44,149 nucleotides of DNA, from positions 1 through 44,149 of the forward strand of contig CALVHF010000009.1 of NCBI GenBank assembly GCA_944327295.1. Direction: 5' to 3'. The stretch is from an uncultured Desulfovibrio sp. (GTDB taxonomy: Bacteria; Desulfobacterota; Desulfovibrionia; Desulfovibrionales; Desulfovibrionaceae). Below are positions 8,593-16,676 of the stretch, piece by piece (the stretch's first letter is position 1; every line of letters begins with the position of its first letter). A model generated the notes under the pieces. It did not search any database and was not told the DNA's origin. It saw nothing but the letters and a program-made list of their open reading frames with translations. The position numbers were made by a program, and so were the translations under genes.

Positions 8593-9618
8593 TCATGAAG
8601 AGAAATGATCAAAGCCCTTGAGGGAGGACAAAGGTTCCCTGTTGCAGTAGATGGCCTCGCCTTCGGTCACCACGCCTATTTCCCAAAAATCCGGAATGGC
8701 CGCATGCAGGGCCGAGAGCATGTCCGGCGCGCAGCTGCCGAGCAGGGCATAGTCATCGCCCCCGATCAGGGCCTCGTGTACGGGATTGCGGCTGTTGCGA
8801 CGGCTCCATTCGAGCAGCTCCGCCTGCAAAAGCCCTGCCGGTATGATAAGCTCTGCGCCAAGGCCGCTGCCTTCCTTGCCCCAGACGCCCATTTCACCGG
8901 TCTGCCCTAGAAGGCGCGGCAAATCGCGCACAAGACCGTCGGACACATCCATCAGTGCCGGAGGCCTGGCATTCATGCCCACCCTGGCCAGCATGAGCCC
9001 TGCGTCCACCTTGGGTTCGGGCTTGAGCAGTGCCTGGCAGGCCTTGGGCCATTCCTGGACGGCCTCGCGACCATGGGCCTCCAGTTCCATCAGGCCAACC
9101 CGGGCAAGCCCCAGGGCGCCGACCACAAAGAGCACGTCTCCGGGCATGGAGCCGCCGCGGGAAAGAAAGCCCCCCTCGCCTATCACCTCACCCATGACCG
9201 TGACGGAAATCTGCAGATCCCTGGTCCGTGAGAGATCGCCGCCGATCAGGGCCATATTGTACTTGGCAGCCAGGGACCCCATGCCGCCAAGAAAGGCATT
9301 GAACCAGGCATTGTCCAGATCTGCAGGAAGCCCCAGGTTGAGGGTAAAGGCCAGGGGACGCGTGCCGCAGGCTGCGAGATCGCTGATATTGCAGGCCAGG
9401 GACTTGTGGCCTATTTCCTCGGCCGAGCAATAGGATCTCCGGAAGTGCACGTCCTCCAGAAAGAGATCCGTGCTGACGGAAAGGGGCTTGCCCGCAGGCA
9501 GCAGGGCGCAGTCATCGCCTCTGCCAAGCAGTATGCCCGGTTTTCGGAGGGGGAAATAGCGTCCCAGTGTATTGAGGATATCGTCCTCGGAATGAAAGGC
9601 TCCAATGTGGGCTGTCAT
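8593..9618 (-). CDS. thiL: Thiamine-monophosphate kinase (ThiL)
   Basis: ThiL phosphorylates thiamine monophosphate to the active cofactor thiamine diphosphate. The 341-residue protein has the family layout: GRGDDCALL near the N-terminus (Asp residues for Mg-ATP), STDLFLEDVHF, GHKSLACNISDLAACG, GGDLSRT and the later MDVSDGLVRDLPRL. I start it at ATG 9618, which fits the usual N-terminus. A GTG at 9633 with AAGGAG four bases upstream is a real alternative, adding five residues. A different ATG with a good AAGGAGG site lies slightly further upstream in another frame, which looks accidental. The tnpB relic ends only 137 nt upstream, so the native promoter may have been displaced. Confidence 0.92.
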   Translation of the reverse strand: MTAHIGAFHSEDDILNTLGRYFPLRKPGILLGRGDDCALLPAGKPLSVSTDLFLEDVHFRRSYCSAEEIGHKSLACNISDLAACGTRPLAFTLNLGLPADLDNAWFNAFLGGMGSLAAKYNMALIGGDLSRTRDLQISVTVMGEVIGEGGFLSRGGSMPGDVLFVVGALGLARVGLMELEAHGREAVQEWPKACQALLKPEPKVDAGLMLARVGMNARPPALMDVSDGLVRDLPRLLGQTGEMGVWGKEGSGLGAELIIPAGLLQAELLEWSRRNSRNPVHEALIGGDDYALLGSCAPDMLSALHAAIPDFWEIGVVTEGEAIYCNREPLSSLKGFDHFSS

Positions 9619-9754
9619 CACTTTTCGGCGCACAGGGCTCCTTGCGGAGCATGCACCGCCTCCTTGCTTTGCGTCTGGCAGGCAAACGGACATGGGTTTT
9701 CGGACAGGATTTCAGACCGGTTCGGGATGCGGGCCCTACTTCGACTTGACATAA

Positions 9755-9889
9755 TTGACATTCTCCCCCCCGCTTACGCAGGAGGATTCCCTCCTGCGCT
9801 GACCTTGCGGTCAGTCGCTTCGGCGGGTTCCTGCTGCTGGACGACTTGCGCCGACTCACTTGAGCTGAAGCTATCTTCTTCAGCTCCCC
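9755..9889 (-). ncRNA. Right end of an IS200/IS605-type element with omega-RNA-like hairpins
   Basis: Immediately after the tnpB stop, the minus strand folds into a row of stems: GAGCTGAAG/CTTCAGCTC (9878-9886 with 9862-9870), CTGACC/GGTCAG with loop TTGC/GCAA (9799-9814), and GGAGG/CCTCC (9781-9794). It ends GGGGGGGAGAATGTCAA at 9755. This order, with a G-rich hairpin closing at a terminal TCAA, is the known layout of IS200/IS605 right ends that encode the TnpB guide RNA. The adjoining bases toward thiL (starting TTATGTCAAG) would be the guide. Function is doubtful because TnpB itself is broken. Confidence 0.65.
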
Positions 9890-10764
9890 TCAGGCTCTAA
9901 GGCGCTGCCCGCGCCCGAGTATATTCATTGCGGCAACACAGTCCGCATTCCTCGCAAATCCGCAGTTCACACACTTGAAAACTGTCTGTTTGGGACGATT
10001 TTGCAGAGATGATCGCGCCGTCTATCGGCACTCCTTTTCTGGAGCCTGGCACTCTTTGCCCGAAGTTTCTTCCAGTTCCTTGAGAACCTGTTTTATATTT
10101 GAGTCTTCTTTGCAATTTGGCAAGCTTCTCAAGATGATCCTTGAGCGCGTTGATCGGGGGCCAGGCAGTGCCGTCCGAGAGCGTGACCGTGTTGGCACAC
10201 CCTCATCAAGTCCGACTTCGATGTCACTTGCAGGGTGTCTGGACTCGTCCACTTCCTGCTCGGTCAGAATCGAAGCAGACCAGCCGCCGGCTTTGCGACT
10301 GACAGTGACGCTCCTTGCCGTGCCCTCAATGAAGCGACTTCCTGTGATACTTCACCCAGCCTCTTTGGAAGGGAGGGCTGCCGACCGCCCTCATCGATCT
10401 TGAAGGCTTGCGGAGAGCGAAAATTGTTCGTTGACTGGAACTTCTTGTGAAACTTTGGGAAATTTGTCCTCCCCTCCCAAAAGTTGATGAATCCCCGTTC
10501 CAGGTCTTTGAATGCTTGCTGCCACATCTGGCTGTGGCCTTTGGCAAGCCACTTCTTATCCTCCTCCTGCGTCCATTGAGAAAACAGATTTGCCAGGGCA
10601 GTGCAGGAAAACCGAAACTCTGGATTCTGCTTGCGCTGTTCGTTGTACCACTCAATTCCCTTGTTGCAGACAAGACGTGCACAACCGCAAGAGCCTGCAA
10701 AATCCCTGGTTTGCGCGCCATTTGGCTTGAGCTTGAAGAAATATGCCTTGTAACGAGAACTCAT
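9890..10764 (-). pseudogene. Decayed TnpB of the IS200/IS605 (or IS607) group
   Basis: The N-terminus is intact in one frame from ATG 10764 (MSSRYKAYFFKLKPNGAQ, then RLVCNKGIEWYNEQ), typical of TnpB/OrfB. The frame is then lost: the match passes into a second frame (RGWVKYHRKSLH, then a stop), resumes as EVDESRHPASDIEVGLDEGV at the first RuvC aspartate region, shifts again, and lacks most of the RuvC domain. The C-terminus reappears as the zinc-ribbon end FKCVNCGFARNADCVAAMNIL, in two pieces at most 20 long as one reads it, to a TGA at 9890. About 290 residues of coding space remain out of an expected 370-400. It cannot make an active nuclease. A short open frame ending in EFQAKEVS overlaps its ATG by four bases and may be the remnant of a preceding transposon gene. 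Confidence 0.8.
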
Positions 10765-10821
10765 GACACTTCCTTAGCCTGGAATTCGTCAAGGGACAAT
10801 GCGAGCCTTTCATCCTCACTC

Positions 10822-13068
10822 TTACGGATGGGGCTTTTCGACGCATCTGATAAAGGACGCCATGATGTTCTTGATCCCCAGCACAGGGAACTTGATCTGC
10901 AGGACATTGTTGTCCTGCACGCCCATAATGAGGCCCTCACCAAAGATGCTGTGCTGGCATTTCCTGATGGTCCCGGCCCTGATGGCCGGCAGTACCTCAA
11001 GGGCCGAAACGAGCGGACCGTCTTCCTCGCCCCTGTTCCGGTCCGGGGCCTCTTTCCTGTCCTGTCCGCCTGCAGCCTGATCCTGTTCGCCCTGGCCCTG
11101 TGCAGGCCGTCTGCGCCAGGCAGGTATGGGCGAAGGGACACTGTGGCTCGCACCAGAGGTCGGGACGATCCGCCCCGTGGCGCTGCCCTTGCAGAGTATG
11201 CGATCCTCTTCCTCCAGTTCGTCCAAAAAGGGACTGACAGAACAGAACGAATCGCCGCCATAGCTGGCCGCGCTTTCCGAACGCCTGTACCAGTAGAGCT
11301 CGAGATTGTCCCTGGCCCTGGTGCAGGCCACATACATGAGCCGGCGTTCCTCTTCCATGGCCTCCTGACGCAAGATCGCAAAGCGCGAAGGCAGACGGCC
11401 TTCCACAAGATCCAAGATGAGGACATGCTTCCATTCCAGGCCCTTGGCGGAATGGATGGTGGAGAGGGTCACAAAGTCCTCGTCCTGCCCTTCCTGATCC
11501 ACGCTGTCCAGCAGGAGTTCTGCCACAAAGAGATCCAGCTCCTCGGCCGTGCTTGCCAGGGATGCGATTTCCTGCAGGCCCAGCCAGCGCACGGGAGCGT
11601 CTTCGGGGTAGAGCTCCTGCAGATGCGGTTCATAGACCTCCATGACCTCGCGCACCGTGTCGGCAACGCTCTTCTCTTCCCCGGCAAGCCGCTTCAGCAG
11701 ATCCAGTTCCTCGAAAAGACGAGGATGACTTGTACGGAACCGGCTCTCCGCCTCGGGCAGGCCGAGCCCGGCAAAAATCTTTTCTGCCGTCTTTGGGCCA
11801 ATCTTTTCATGCATGAGCGCCACCCTGCTGAAGGAGGCATAGTCCCTGGGATTGATGATGAGGTGCAAATAGGCCAGCAGATCCTTGACGTGGGCCGCTT
11901 CCTGAATGCGAAGCCCTCCGTATTTCTTGTACTTGATCCCAAGGGCCGTCAGCTCCGCCTCGACCTGGTAAGACTGGTAGCCCGAGCGGAACAGGACGGC
12001 AATGTCCGAGGGCTCGTTGTCCTTGAGCAGGGCTTCCACCCGCCTGGCAACGCACTTGCCCTGCTCCACGTCCGATCCGCAGCAGATCACCCTGGCCGGG
12101 CTGCCGCCCGTGCGGACGGCCCTGAGCACCTTGGCATAGCCTTCGGTGGCATGACTCATGACCCTGTTGGCCACCTGCAGCACAGGCTGCACGGAGCGGT
12201 AGTTTTCCTCCAGGGCCACGATGCGGGTGTTGAGGAAGCGCTTGGGAAAGTCCAGGATATTACGGACCGTTGCTCCGCGAAAGGCATAGATGGACTGGGC
12301 TTCGTCACCCACGGCCATGACCGAGCGATCGTCCGTGAGTCCGCCGGCCATGTACTCTATGAGGCGCGCCTGCACGAGGTTGGTGTCCTGGTATTCGTCC
12401 ACCAGGATGTGCAGATATCTGGATCGCACATAGCGCAGGGCTTCGGGATCCTTCTGCAGGACATCCTCCAGTTCGTAGAGCAGGTCGTCATAGTCGAGCA
12501 GGCCTGCCTTGCGCTTGTAGTCTTGATAGGCTTTGTGGATCTGGTCAAGCTCCATGGAATAGGGGAGGATCTGGGGCGACTCGTTCTGCAGGATGGACTG
12601 CAGGGACTGTTCCTTGTTTCTGGCCTTGCTGAACAGGCTCACTATGGCCTGCGTCTTGGGAAAGCCGCGTATGCCCTTGCCTATGCCGCTCTCTTCCCGG
12701 CAGCGCTTCACGGCTTCCTGCTGATCCGTGCTGTCCATGACGCTGAAAGGACGTTCCTCAAGCCAGAAGGGCTTGAACTTGCGCAGAATCCTGTAGGCAA
12801 AGGCGTGAAAGGTTCCTCCATAGAGGCCATTGAGCTCGGATCCAAGCAGATCCGTAGCCCGGTCCAGCATTTCCCGGGCAGCCTTGCGCGTGAAGGTGAG
12901 CAGGAGGATGTTGTGCGGAGCAACGCCGTGCTCCACAAGCCAGGCTAGTCGGAAGACTATGGTTCTGGTCTTCCCTGTCCCAGCGCCGGCTATGACGAGC
13001 ATGGGGCCGTTGGGCGAGGAAACCACCTTGTACTGGGCTGAATTCAGCAAAGATTCGTATGCAAGCAT
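10822..13068 (-). CDS. UvrD/PcrA-family superfamily I DNA helicase
   Basis: A 748-residue 3'-5' DNA helicase of the UvrD/Rep group. Motifs in order: Walker A GAGTGKT at residues 28-34, LLLTFTRKAAREM, VDEYQDTN (motif II), GDEAQSIYAFRGA (motif III), LEENYRS (motif IV), TIHSAKGLEW (motif V) and YVACTRARDNLELY (motif VI). ATG 13068 has GGAGA six bases upstream and the family N-terminus, so the open frame up to 13110 is not used. The C-terminus ends just where the tnpB element begins (stop 10822), so the last few residues may have been altered by the insertion. It probably acts in repair or replication restart. The 158-residue membrane protein gene lies 54 nt upstream on the same strand. Confidence 0.9.
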   Translation of the reverse strand: MLAYESLLNSAQYKVVSSPNGPMLVIAGAGTGKTRTIVFRLAWLVEHGVAPHNILLLTFTRKAAREMLDRATDLLGSELNGLYGGTFHAFAYRILRKFKPFWLEERPFSVMDSTDQQEAVKRCREESGIGKGIRGFPKTQAIVSLFSKARNKEQSLQSILQNESPQILPYSMELDQIHKAYQDYKRKAGLLDYDDLLYELEDVLQKDPEALRYVRSRYLHILVDEYQDTNLVQARLIEYMAGGLTDDRSVMAVGDEAQSIYAFRGATVRNILDFPKRFLNTRIVALEENYRSVQPVLQVANRVMSHATEGYAKVLRAVRTGGSPARVICCGSDVEQGKCVARRVEALLKDNEPSDIAVLFRSGYQSYQVEAELTALGIKYKKYGGLRIQEAAHVKDLLAYLHLIINPRDYASFSRVALMHEKIGPKTAEKIFAGLGLPEAESRFRTSHPRLFEELDLLKRLAGEEKSVADTVREVMEVYEPHLQELYPEDAPVRWLGLQEIASLASTAEELDLFVAELLLDSVDQEGQDEDFVTLSTIHSAKGLEWKHVLILDLVEGRLPSRFAILRQEAMEEERRLMYVACTRARDNLELYWYRRSESAASYGGDSFCSVSPFLDELEEEDRILCKGSATGRIVPTSGASHSVPSPIPAWRRRPAQGQGEQDQAAGGQDRKEAPDRNRGEEDGPLVSALEVLPAIRAGTIRKCQHSIFGEGLIMGVQDNNVLQIKFPVLGIKNIMASFIRCVEKPHP

Positions 13069-13122
13069 GCCTTCTCCTGATGCACGGACAATTGCAGGGG
13101 ATATTTGCAAGGGACATGCAGC

Positions 13123-13599
13123 CTAACGGCTGCGCAGCAGGGCAAACCATTCCCTGGACGGTGTGCGGGTCAGGAAGAAGATGGCAGCACAGTCCATGAG
13201 CACGGCCAGGGTGCGGCAGACAAAAAGCCCCTGGGAGTGTTCCAGCAAGTTCAGGGCACCGTAGGCAAGGAAGCCGATGTTGACAGCGGTCAGGACAAGG
13301 ACACCCCACAAGGGCCAGGCAAGACAGCGGCTCAGGGCGAAGGCAAGCAGGCCTTCCAGCAGGGCGGCTATCCCCATGTGCACCAGCACGGTCTGCATGA
13401 TGCCGTTGCCTGCGGCAGAGGCTTCGATCCAGTGCACATCACCGGTGATGATGAGAAACATCAGGGACACGCAGCAGGCTGCGTACAGGAAAATGATGCC
13501 GTAGCGCATGTCTTCCGGCTTTTCCGGCAGAGGCGGCAACTCCTGTTCCCTGTTCTGCTTTTCTCTGTAGTCGCGTGCTTTCTGAATACTTGTCCGCAT
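13123..13599 (-). CDS. Unknown small membrane protein, four predicted TM segments
   Basis: I do not recognise this 158-residue protein. It has a charged cytoplasmic-looking N-terminus (RTSIQKARDYREKQNREQ) with a proline-rich patch, then four hydrophobic stretches, beginning near YGIIFLYAACC, VLVHMGIAALLEG, PLWGVLVLTAVN and TLAVLMDCAAIFF. ATG 13599 follows GGGAGGAG at good spacing. It lies between the sugar cluster and the helicase on the same strand. Before the 97-bp element inserted, it would have stood only 29 nt after the 167-residue protein gene, so it was probably in one operon with it. Confidence 0.75.
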   Translation of the reverse strand: MRTSIQKARDYREKQNREQELPPLPEKPEDMRYGIIFLYAACCVSLMFLIITGDVHWIEASAAGNGIMQTVLVHMGIAALLEGLLAFALSRCLAWPLWGVLVLTAVNIGFLAYGALNLLEHSQGLFVCRTLAVLMDCAAIFFLTRTPSREWFALLRSR

Positions 13600-13629
13600 G
13601 TCTCCTCCCTGGCCTCGCAAACGTCTGTC

Positions 13630-13726
13630 TAGTGTCTAATTTTAAAATTATGTCATGATATCTAGACAATGAAATGTAGTAATTTCAACTAGATGTAAGT
13701 AGACGAATTTATCAATTTAGACACTA
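13630..13726 (-). mobile_element. 97-bp MITE, copy 1, inserted in a TAG stop codon
   Basis: The unit begins and ends with a perfect 10-bp inverted repeat (TAGTGTCTAA/TTAGACACTA) and is A+T-rich inside. It is identical over all 97 bases to the reverse complement of 25446-25542. If the outer TA on each side is the target duplication, the element proper is GTGTCT...AGACAC, about 93 bp, in a CTAG target, as known for the IS630 family. On the minus strand the first three bases, TAG, are the stop codon of the 167-residue protein gene. There is no coding capacity. A transposase supplied from elsewhere is assumed. Confidence 0.85.
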
Positions 13727-14227
13727 GTGGCCCAGCTTCTTGATGTCAGCTTCCAGCTGCGTGCGGATCTGCTGCCCGTGCTCGCTGTTGCACCAGTTTC
13801 TGAAGCTGGCACGCCACTGATTGAAATCCATGAATTGCTGTTCCAGGAAGGTCTCGGAGCCCTGTACCCAGATGTTGAAAAGCTGCAGCTCTATCTGGAA
13901 GCTATGCGTGTCAAAATAGGCCGCAACGCTGCCCTGGGGGATGATGTTGCCTTCGTATTCCCTGCGAATGAAGTCACAGACGGCATTGCGCGACGTTTCA
14001 AGGGTGGCTTCCTTGCCGTTGAGCTGTTCGGCCATGTGAATGAGGGCGCCGTAGTTCTCACGGATGCGCGACATGGCCTGATCCGGAATGCCGATATAGA
14101 TCCTGGCTTCCTTGCCGGCCTGTTCCTCTTCCTCCATAAGGAAGTAGAAACGAATCCAGTTTTCAAAGATGATGGCATCCAGCATGCTCTGAATGGCCTG
14201 TTTGAACTGCTCCTGTTCCTGGGGCAT
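13724..14227 (-). CDS. Unknown soluble protein, 167 residues
   Basis: I do not recognise this protein. It is acidic and hydrophilic, mostly helical by composition (MPQEQEQFKQAIQSML, then ENWIRFYFLMEEEEQAG), with no signal peptide or membrane segment. Trp and Phe are frequent in the second half (FNIWVQGSETF, NQWRASFRNW). ATG 14227 has AAGGAG eight bases upstream. It follows the SpsF-like gene by 27 nt, so it belongs to the sugar-cluster transcript, but nothing links it to sugar chemistry. Its TAG stop is shared with the 97-bp element at 13630-13726; removing the element restores the same stop, so the protein is probably full length. Confidence 0.8.
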   Translation of the reverse strand: MPQEQEQFKQAIQSMLDAIIFENWIRFYFLMEEEEQAGKEARIYIGIPDQAMSRIRENYGALIHMAEQLNGKEATLETSRNAVCDFIRREYEGNIIPQGSVAAYFDTHSFQIELQLFNIWVQGSETFLEQQFMDFNQWRASFRNWCNSEHGQQIRTQLEADIKKLGH

Positions 14228-14254
14228 ATCCTTGTCTCCTTACAGTCTTTGGGC

Positions 14255-14950
14255 TTACTCGGCCCTGTTGCGCGCTGCATCCGCTGCAGCAATGATGGTT
14301 TGCGCGTCTGCGTCCACATCAACAGGCAACTGAGCCAGCCGGCAAAAATCGTCGGCCGTGTCGATGTCAAGCTTCACATCGGGCCTGCGCAGCCACTCCT
14401 CCTCGGGGTCAAAGGTGGCAATGTCAAACTGCTCCCTGTTGTCCCAGATGTAATTGAGGCAGTGCTCGCGCTGGGAGGGTTCCGTGGCCCTGCGGCCGAT
14501 ATCTTCCAGAAGCTCGCGACTGAGGATTTCTGCGCCCAGGCCGTCCGGCCAGAGATTTTCCCTGGGAATGTGGTTGTAGCAGTAGTCGTGGCTGCCGGCC
14601 TCGTAGAAGCGCACAAGCCTGTCTATGGCCTCGCCCCAGATAAAGGGATTGTCGGCACAGACACGGACGATGCGGTCTGCGTGCACGCTGCGGGCGGCCA
14701 CAAGGAAGCGGTCCAGCACGTCGGTCTCGGATCCTTCCACCACCTCAATGCCCTGCCTGCGCAGATGCGCGGCCAGGACGGCATCCCTGGGCGTCTGCGG
14801 GCAGGCCACAACCACCCTGTTCAGTGTCTGCGCACTGCGCACCCTCTGCACCACCCAGTCTATGAGCGCTCGTCCTCGCAGACAGAGCAGGGACTTCATG
14901 GGCAGGCGATTCGAGCCAAGCCTGGCCTGTATGATGGCTACGGTGTTCAC
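14255..14950 (-). CDS. SpsF-like cytidylyltransferase-family protein
   Basis: This 231-residue protein has the nucleotide-sugar transferase fold start VAIIQARLGSNRLPMKSL, followed by VVVACPQTPRDAVL and the metal-binding-type segment RVCADNPFIWGE. This pattern is that of SpsF-type proteins (COG1861), relatives of CMP-sugar synthetases found in surface-sugar and flagellin-glycosylation clusters. The likely reaction is transfer of CMP to an acidic sugar, but the exact substrate is unknown. It starts at a GTG (14948-14950) that shares a base with the TAG stop of the upstream fusion gene, so the two are translationally coupled. It is the second cytidylyltransferase domain of this cluster. Confidence 0.82.
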   Translation of the reverse strand: MNTVAIIQARLGSNRLPMKSLLCLRGRALIDWVVQRVRSAQTLNRVVVACPQTPRDAVLAAHLRRQGIEVVEGSETDVLDRFLVAARSVHADRIVRVCADNPFIWGEAIDRLVRFYEAGSHDYCYNHIPRENLWPDGLGAEILSRELLEDIGRRATEPSQREHCLNYIWDNREQFDIATFDPEEEWLRRPDVKLDIDTADDFCRLAQLPVDVDADAQTIIAAADAARNRAE

Positions 14951-16662
14951 TAGATTGTCCTCTCCTGTTCCTGTGCATCCCGAGTCTCCCCTGCATCCCT
15001 GCCCGTATCGGAAAGCAGGGCTGCAGCAGGATTTTCGAGGGGCAGCATGTCGCAGATGCGCTTGATAACCTTGGCCTTGTTGTTTGTAAAATCCTGACGG
15101 CTCATGCGTTCGAAAAAGCGGCTGCGCACCTCGGGCCTGAGCATGGCCCGGAAGGCATGATCTATCTTCCTGTCCGTCACCTTATCCATGAGCCCCATAA
15201 AGACAAAGCCGTTCACAGGTCTGGCAAAGGAGTGACGGGCTTCCCGCTCATGGGTGGCAAAGACCATGCTAGGCACGCGCATGTGGGCAAGCTCGTAGGT
15301 GGTCCGGCCTGCCGAGCACAGGCACAGGTCCGCGCCCTCCATCATGCGGCTCATGACATTGGTGGCCCAGGTAAAGCTGATGGCCGGATTGTCCAGCTCT
15401 CTGAGGCGCTGCTCCATCTCGTATCTGTGCACGTAGCCGGGACCGGCCACAATGCGGATGGCTATGCCAAGCTTTCGGCAGATGGGCTCCACCACATTGA
15501 GCACGCGCAGGGAGAAGTTGCGTTGATCCGTGCCGCCAAAGGTGATGAGCACGGTCCTGATGTCGCTGCGAAAGGTATTGCGGGAGGCATTGACGAACTC
15601 GTCGCGCAGGCAGAACCAGTCAGGCCCGCACAAGCAGTGCTCCGTGCCCGATGAGGCATCGTAGACCGCATTGATGACCAGATCGGCGAGGTCTGCGCCC
15701 TCGCCCTCGTCCTCAAAGTTGACGCAGCGGACATTGGCCTTGCGCAGGGCCCCCATGTACTGGGCATCGGTATTGAGGATGTCGTTGACAATCAGATCGG
15801 GACGCAGGCGCAGCACCGTGTCTTCCAGATTCTCCTCGCCCTGCCTTGTGCAGTGATAGTCCTTCTGGGCTATGCTCTCCACGGCCAGCTCGGATTCTCG
15901 TGTGCAGACAAAGGAAATCTTGTGGTCCACGATTTCGTGGGCCAGCATAAGCGCCCTGTAGATATGTCCCATGCCTATGGCCGGCCAGCCGGCCACGACA
16001 AAGACAATATGCCTGCGCCTGAGCAGGTGCTCGCAAATCCACCAGTCCTGATAGGACTGGATCTCTATGGCCCTATCATTGAGGAAGTAGGGGATGACAT
16101 TGTTCATACGGGCGGAATAGCCCGAATTGAGGGCTCGAAGCAGAGGTTCGGAGCGCAGAATGATGAGCGCACGGCTCTCCACCACGACTTCCCGCTCGCC
16201 CACATCCTCGTTCAGAAGCTGTTCCAGGTTCTTGCCCTGAACGCTCCAGACGCGCTGATGCACGCTCTTGACGGTCACAAGGCTGTCGCACTGTGCCTGT
16301 TCGTACTTGTGCCAGGCATCCTCCACATCTACCCAGGTAATGAGGGGGCAGGAGGCCCGCAGAATCAGGCAGTGCTCGTAGCGCACAGCCAGTTCGTTCA
16401 GGACCTCCCGCATCTCGGCGACAATGTTCAGGGTACGAAACTTCAGATCCTTGTTGCGCCTGTACTGGACTCCTGCCCGCTCACTGATGAGCGAGATTTC
16501 CTGACTGTCTGTCAGAACATAGATGTCTTCCTTGGGGGCCACTGCCCGGGCAGTGGCAATGCCGCGCTCAATGAGCGTCACTCCGGCCAGCTTCTTGACA
16601 AGCTGATCCGGAATGACCGCGTTCTTCTTGATGGCAGGTATGATGATACAGCGCTTGGACAT
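14950..16662 (-). CDS. Fusion: NeuA-like cytidylyltransferase plus PseG/SpsG-like glycosyl hydrolase-transferase domain
   Basis: The 570-residue protein has two parts. Residues about 1-215 look like a CMP-sugar synthetase: IIIPAIKKNAVIPDQLVKKL replaces the usual basic signature, followed by LILRASCPLITWVDVEDAW. From about residue 218 (RHIVFVVAGWPAIGMGHIYR) it is a PseG/SpsG-like domain with the glycine loop, TVLITFGGTDQRNFSLRVLN, and the nucleotide-binding ADLCLCSAGRTTYELAHMRVP. PseG removes UDP in the pseudaminic acid pathway. The N-terminal signature has lost the usual RGGSKR-type residues, so its activity may be altered. GGAG stands five bases before ATG 16662. It lies 14 nt after kdnA. 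Confidence 0.8.
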   Translation of the reverse strand: MSKRCIIIPAIKKNAVIPDQLVKKLAGVTLIERGIATARAVAPKEDIYVLTDSQEISLISERAGVQYRRNKDLKFRTLNIVAEMREVLNELAVRYEHCLILRASCPLITWVDVEDAWHKYEQAQCDSLVTVKSVHQRVWSVQGKNLEQLLNEDVGEREVVVESRALIILRSEPLLRALNSGYSARMNNVIPYFLNDRAIEIQSYQDWWICEHLLRRRHIVFVVAGWPAIGMGHIYRALMLAHEIVDHKISFVCTRESELAVESIAQKDYHCTRQGEENLEDTVLRLRPDLIVNDILNTDAQYMGALRKANVRCVNFEDEGEGADLADLVINAVYDASSGTEHCLCGPDWFCLRDEFVNASRNTFRSDIRTVLITFGGTDQRNFSLRVLNVVEPICRKLGIAIRIVAGPGYVHRYEMEQRLRELDNPAISFTWATNVMSRMMEGADLCLCSAGRTTYELAHMRVPSMVFATHEREARHSFARPVNGFVFMGLMDKVTDRKIDHAFRAMLRPEVRSRFFERMSRQDFTNNKAKVIKRICDMLPLENPAAALLSDTGRDAGETRDAQEQERTI

Positions 16663-16676
16663 ACTCGCTCCGCCTT

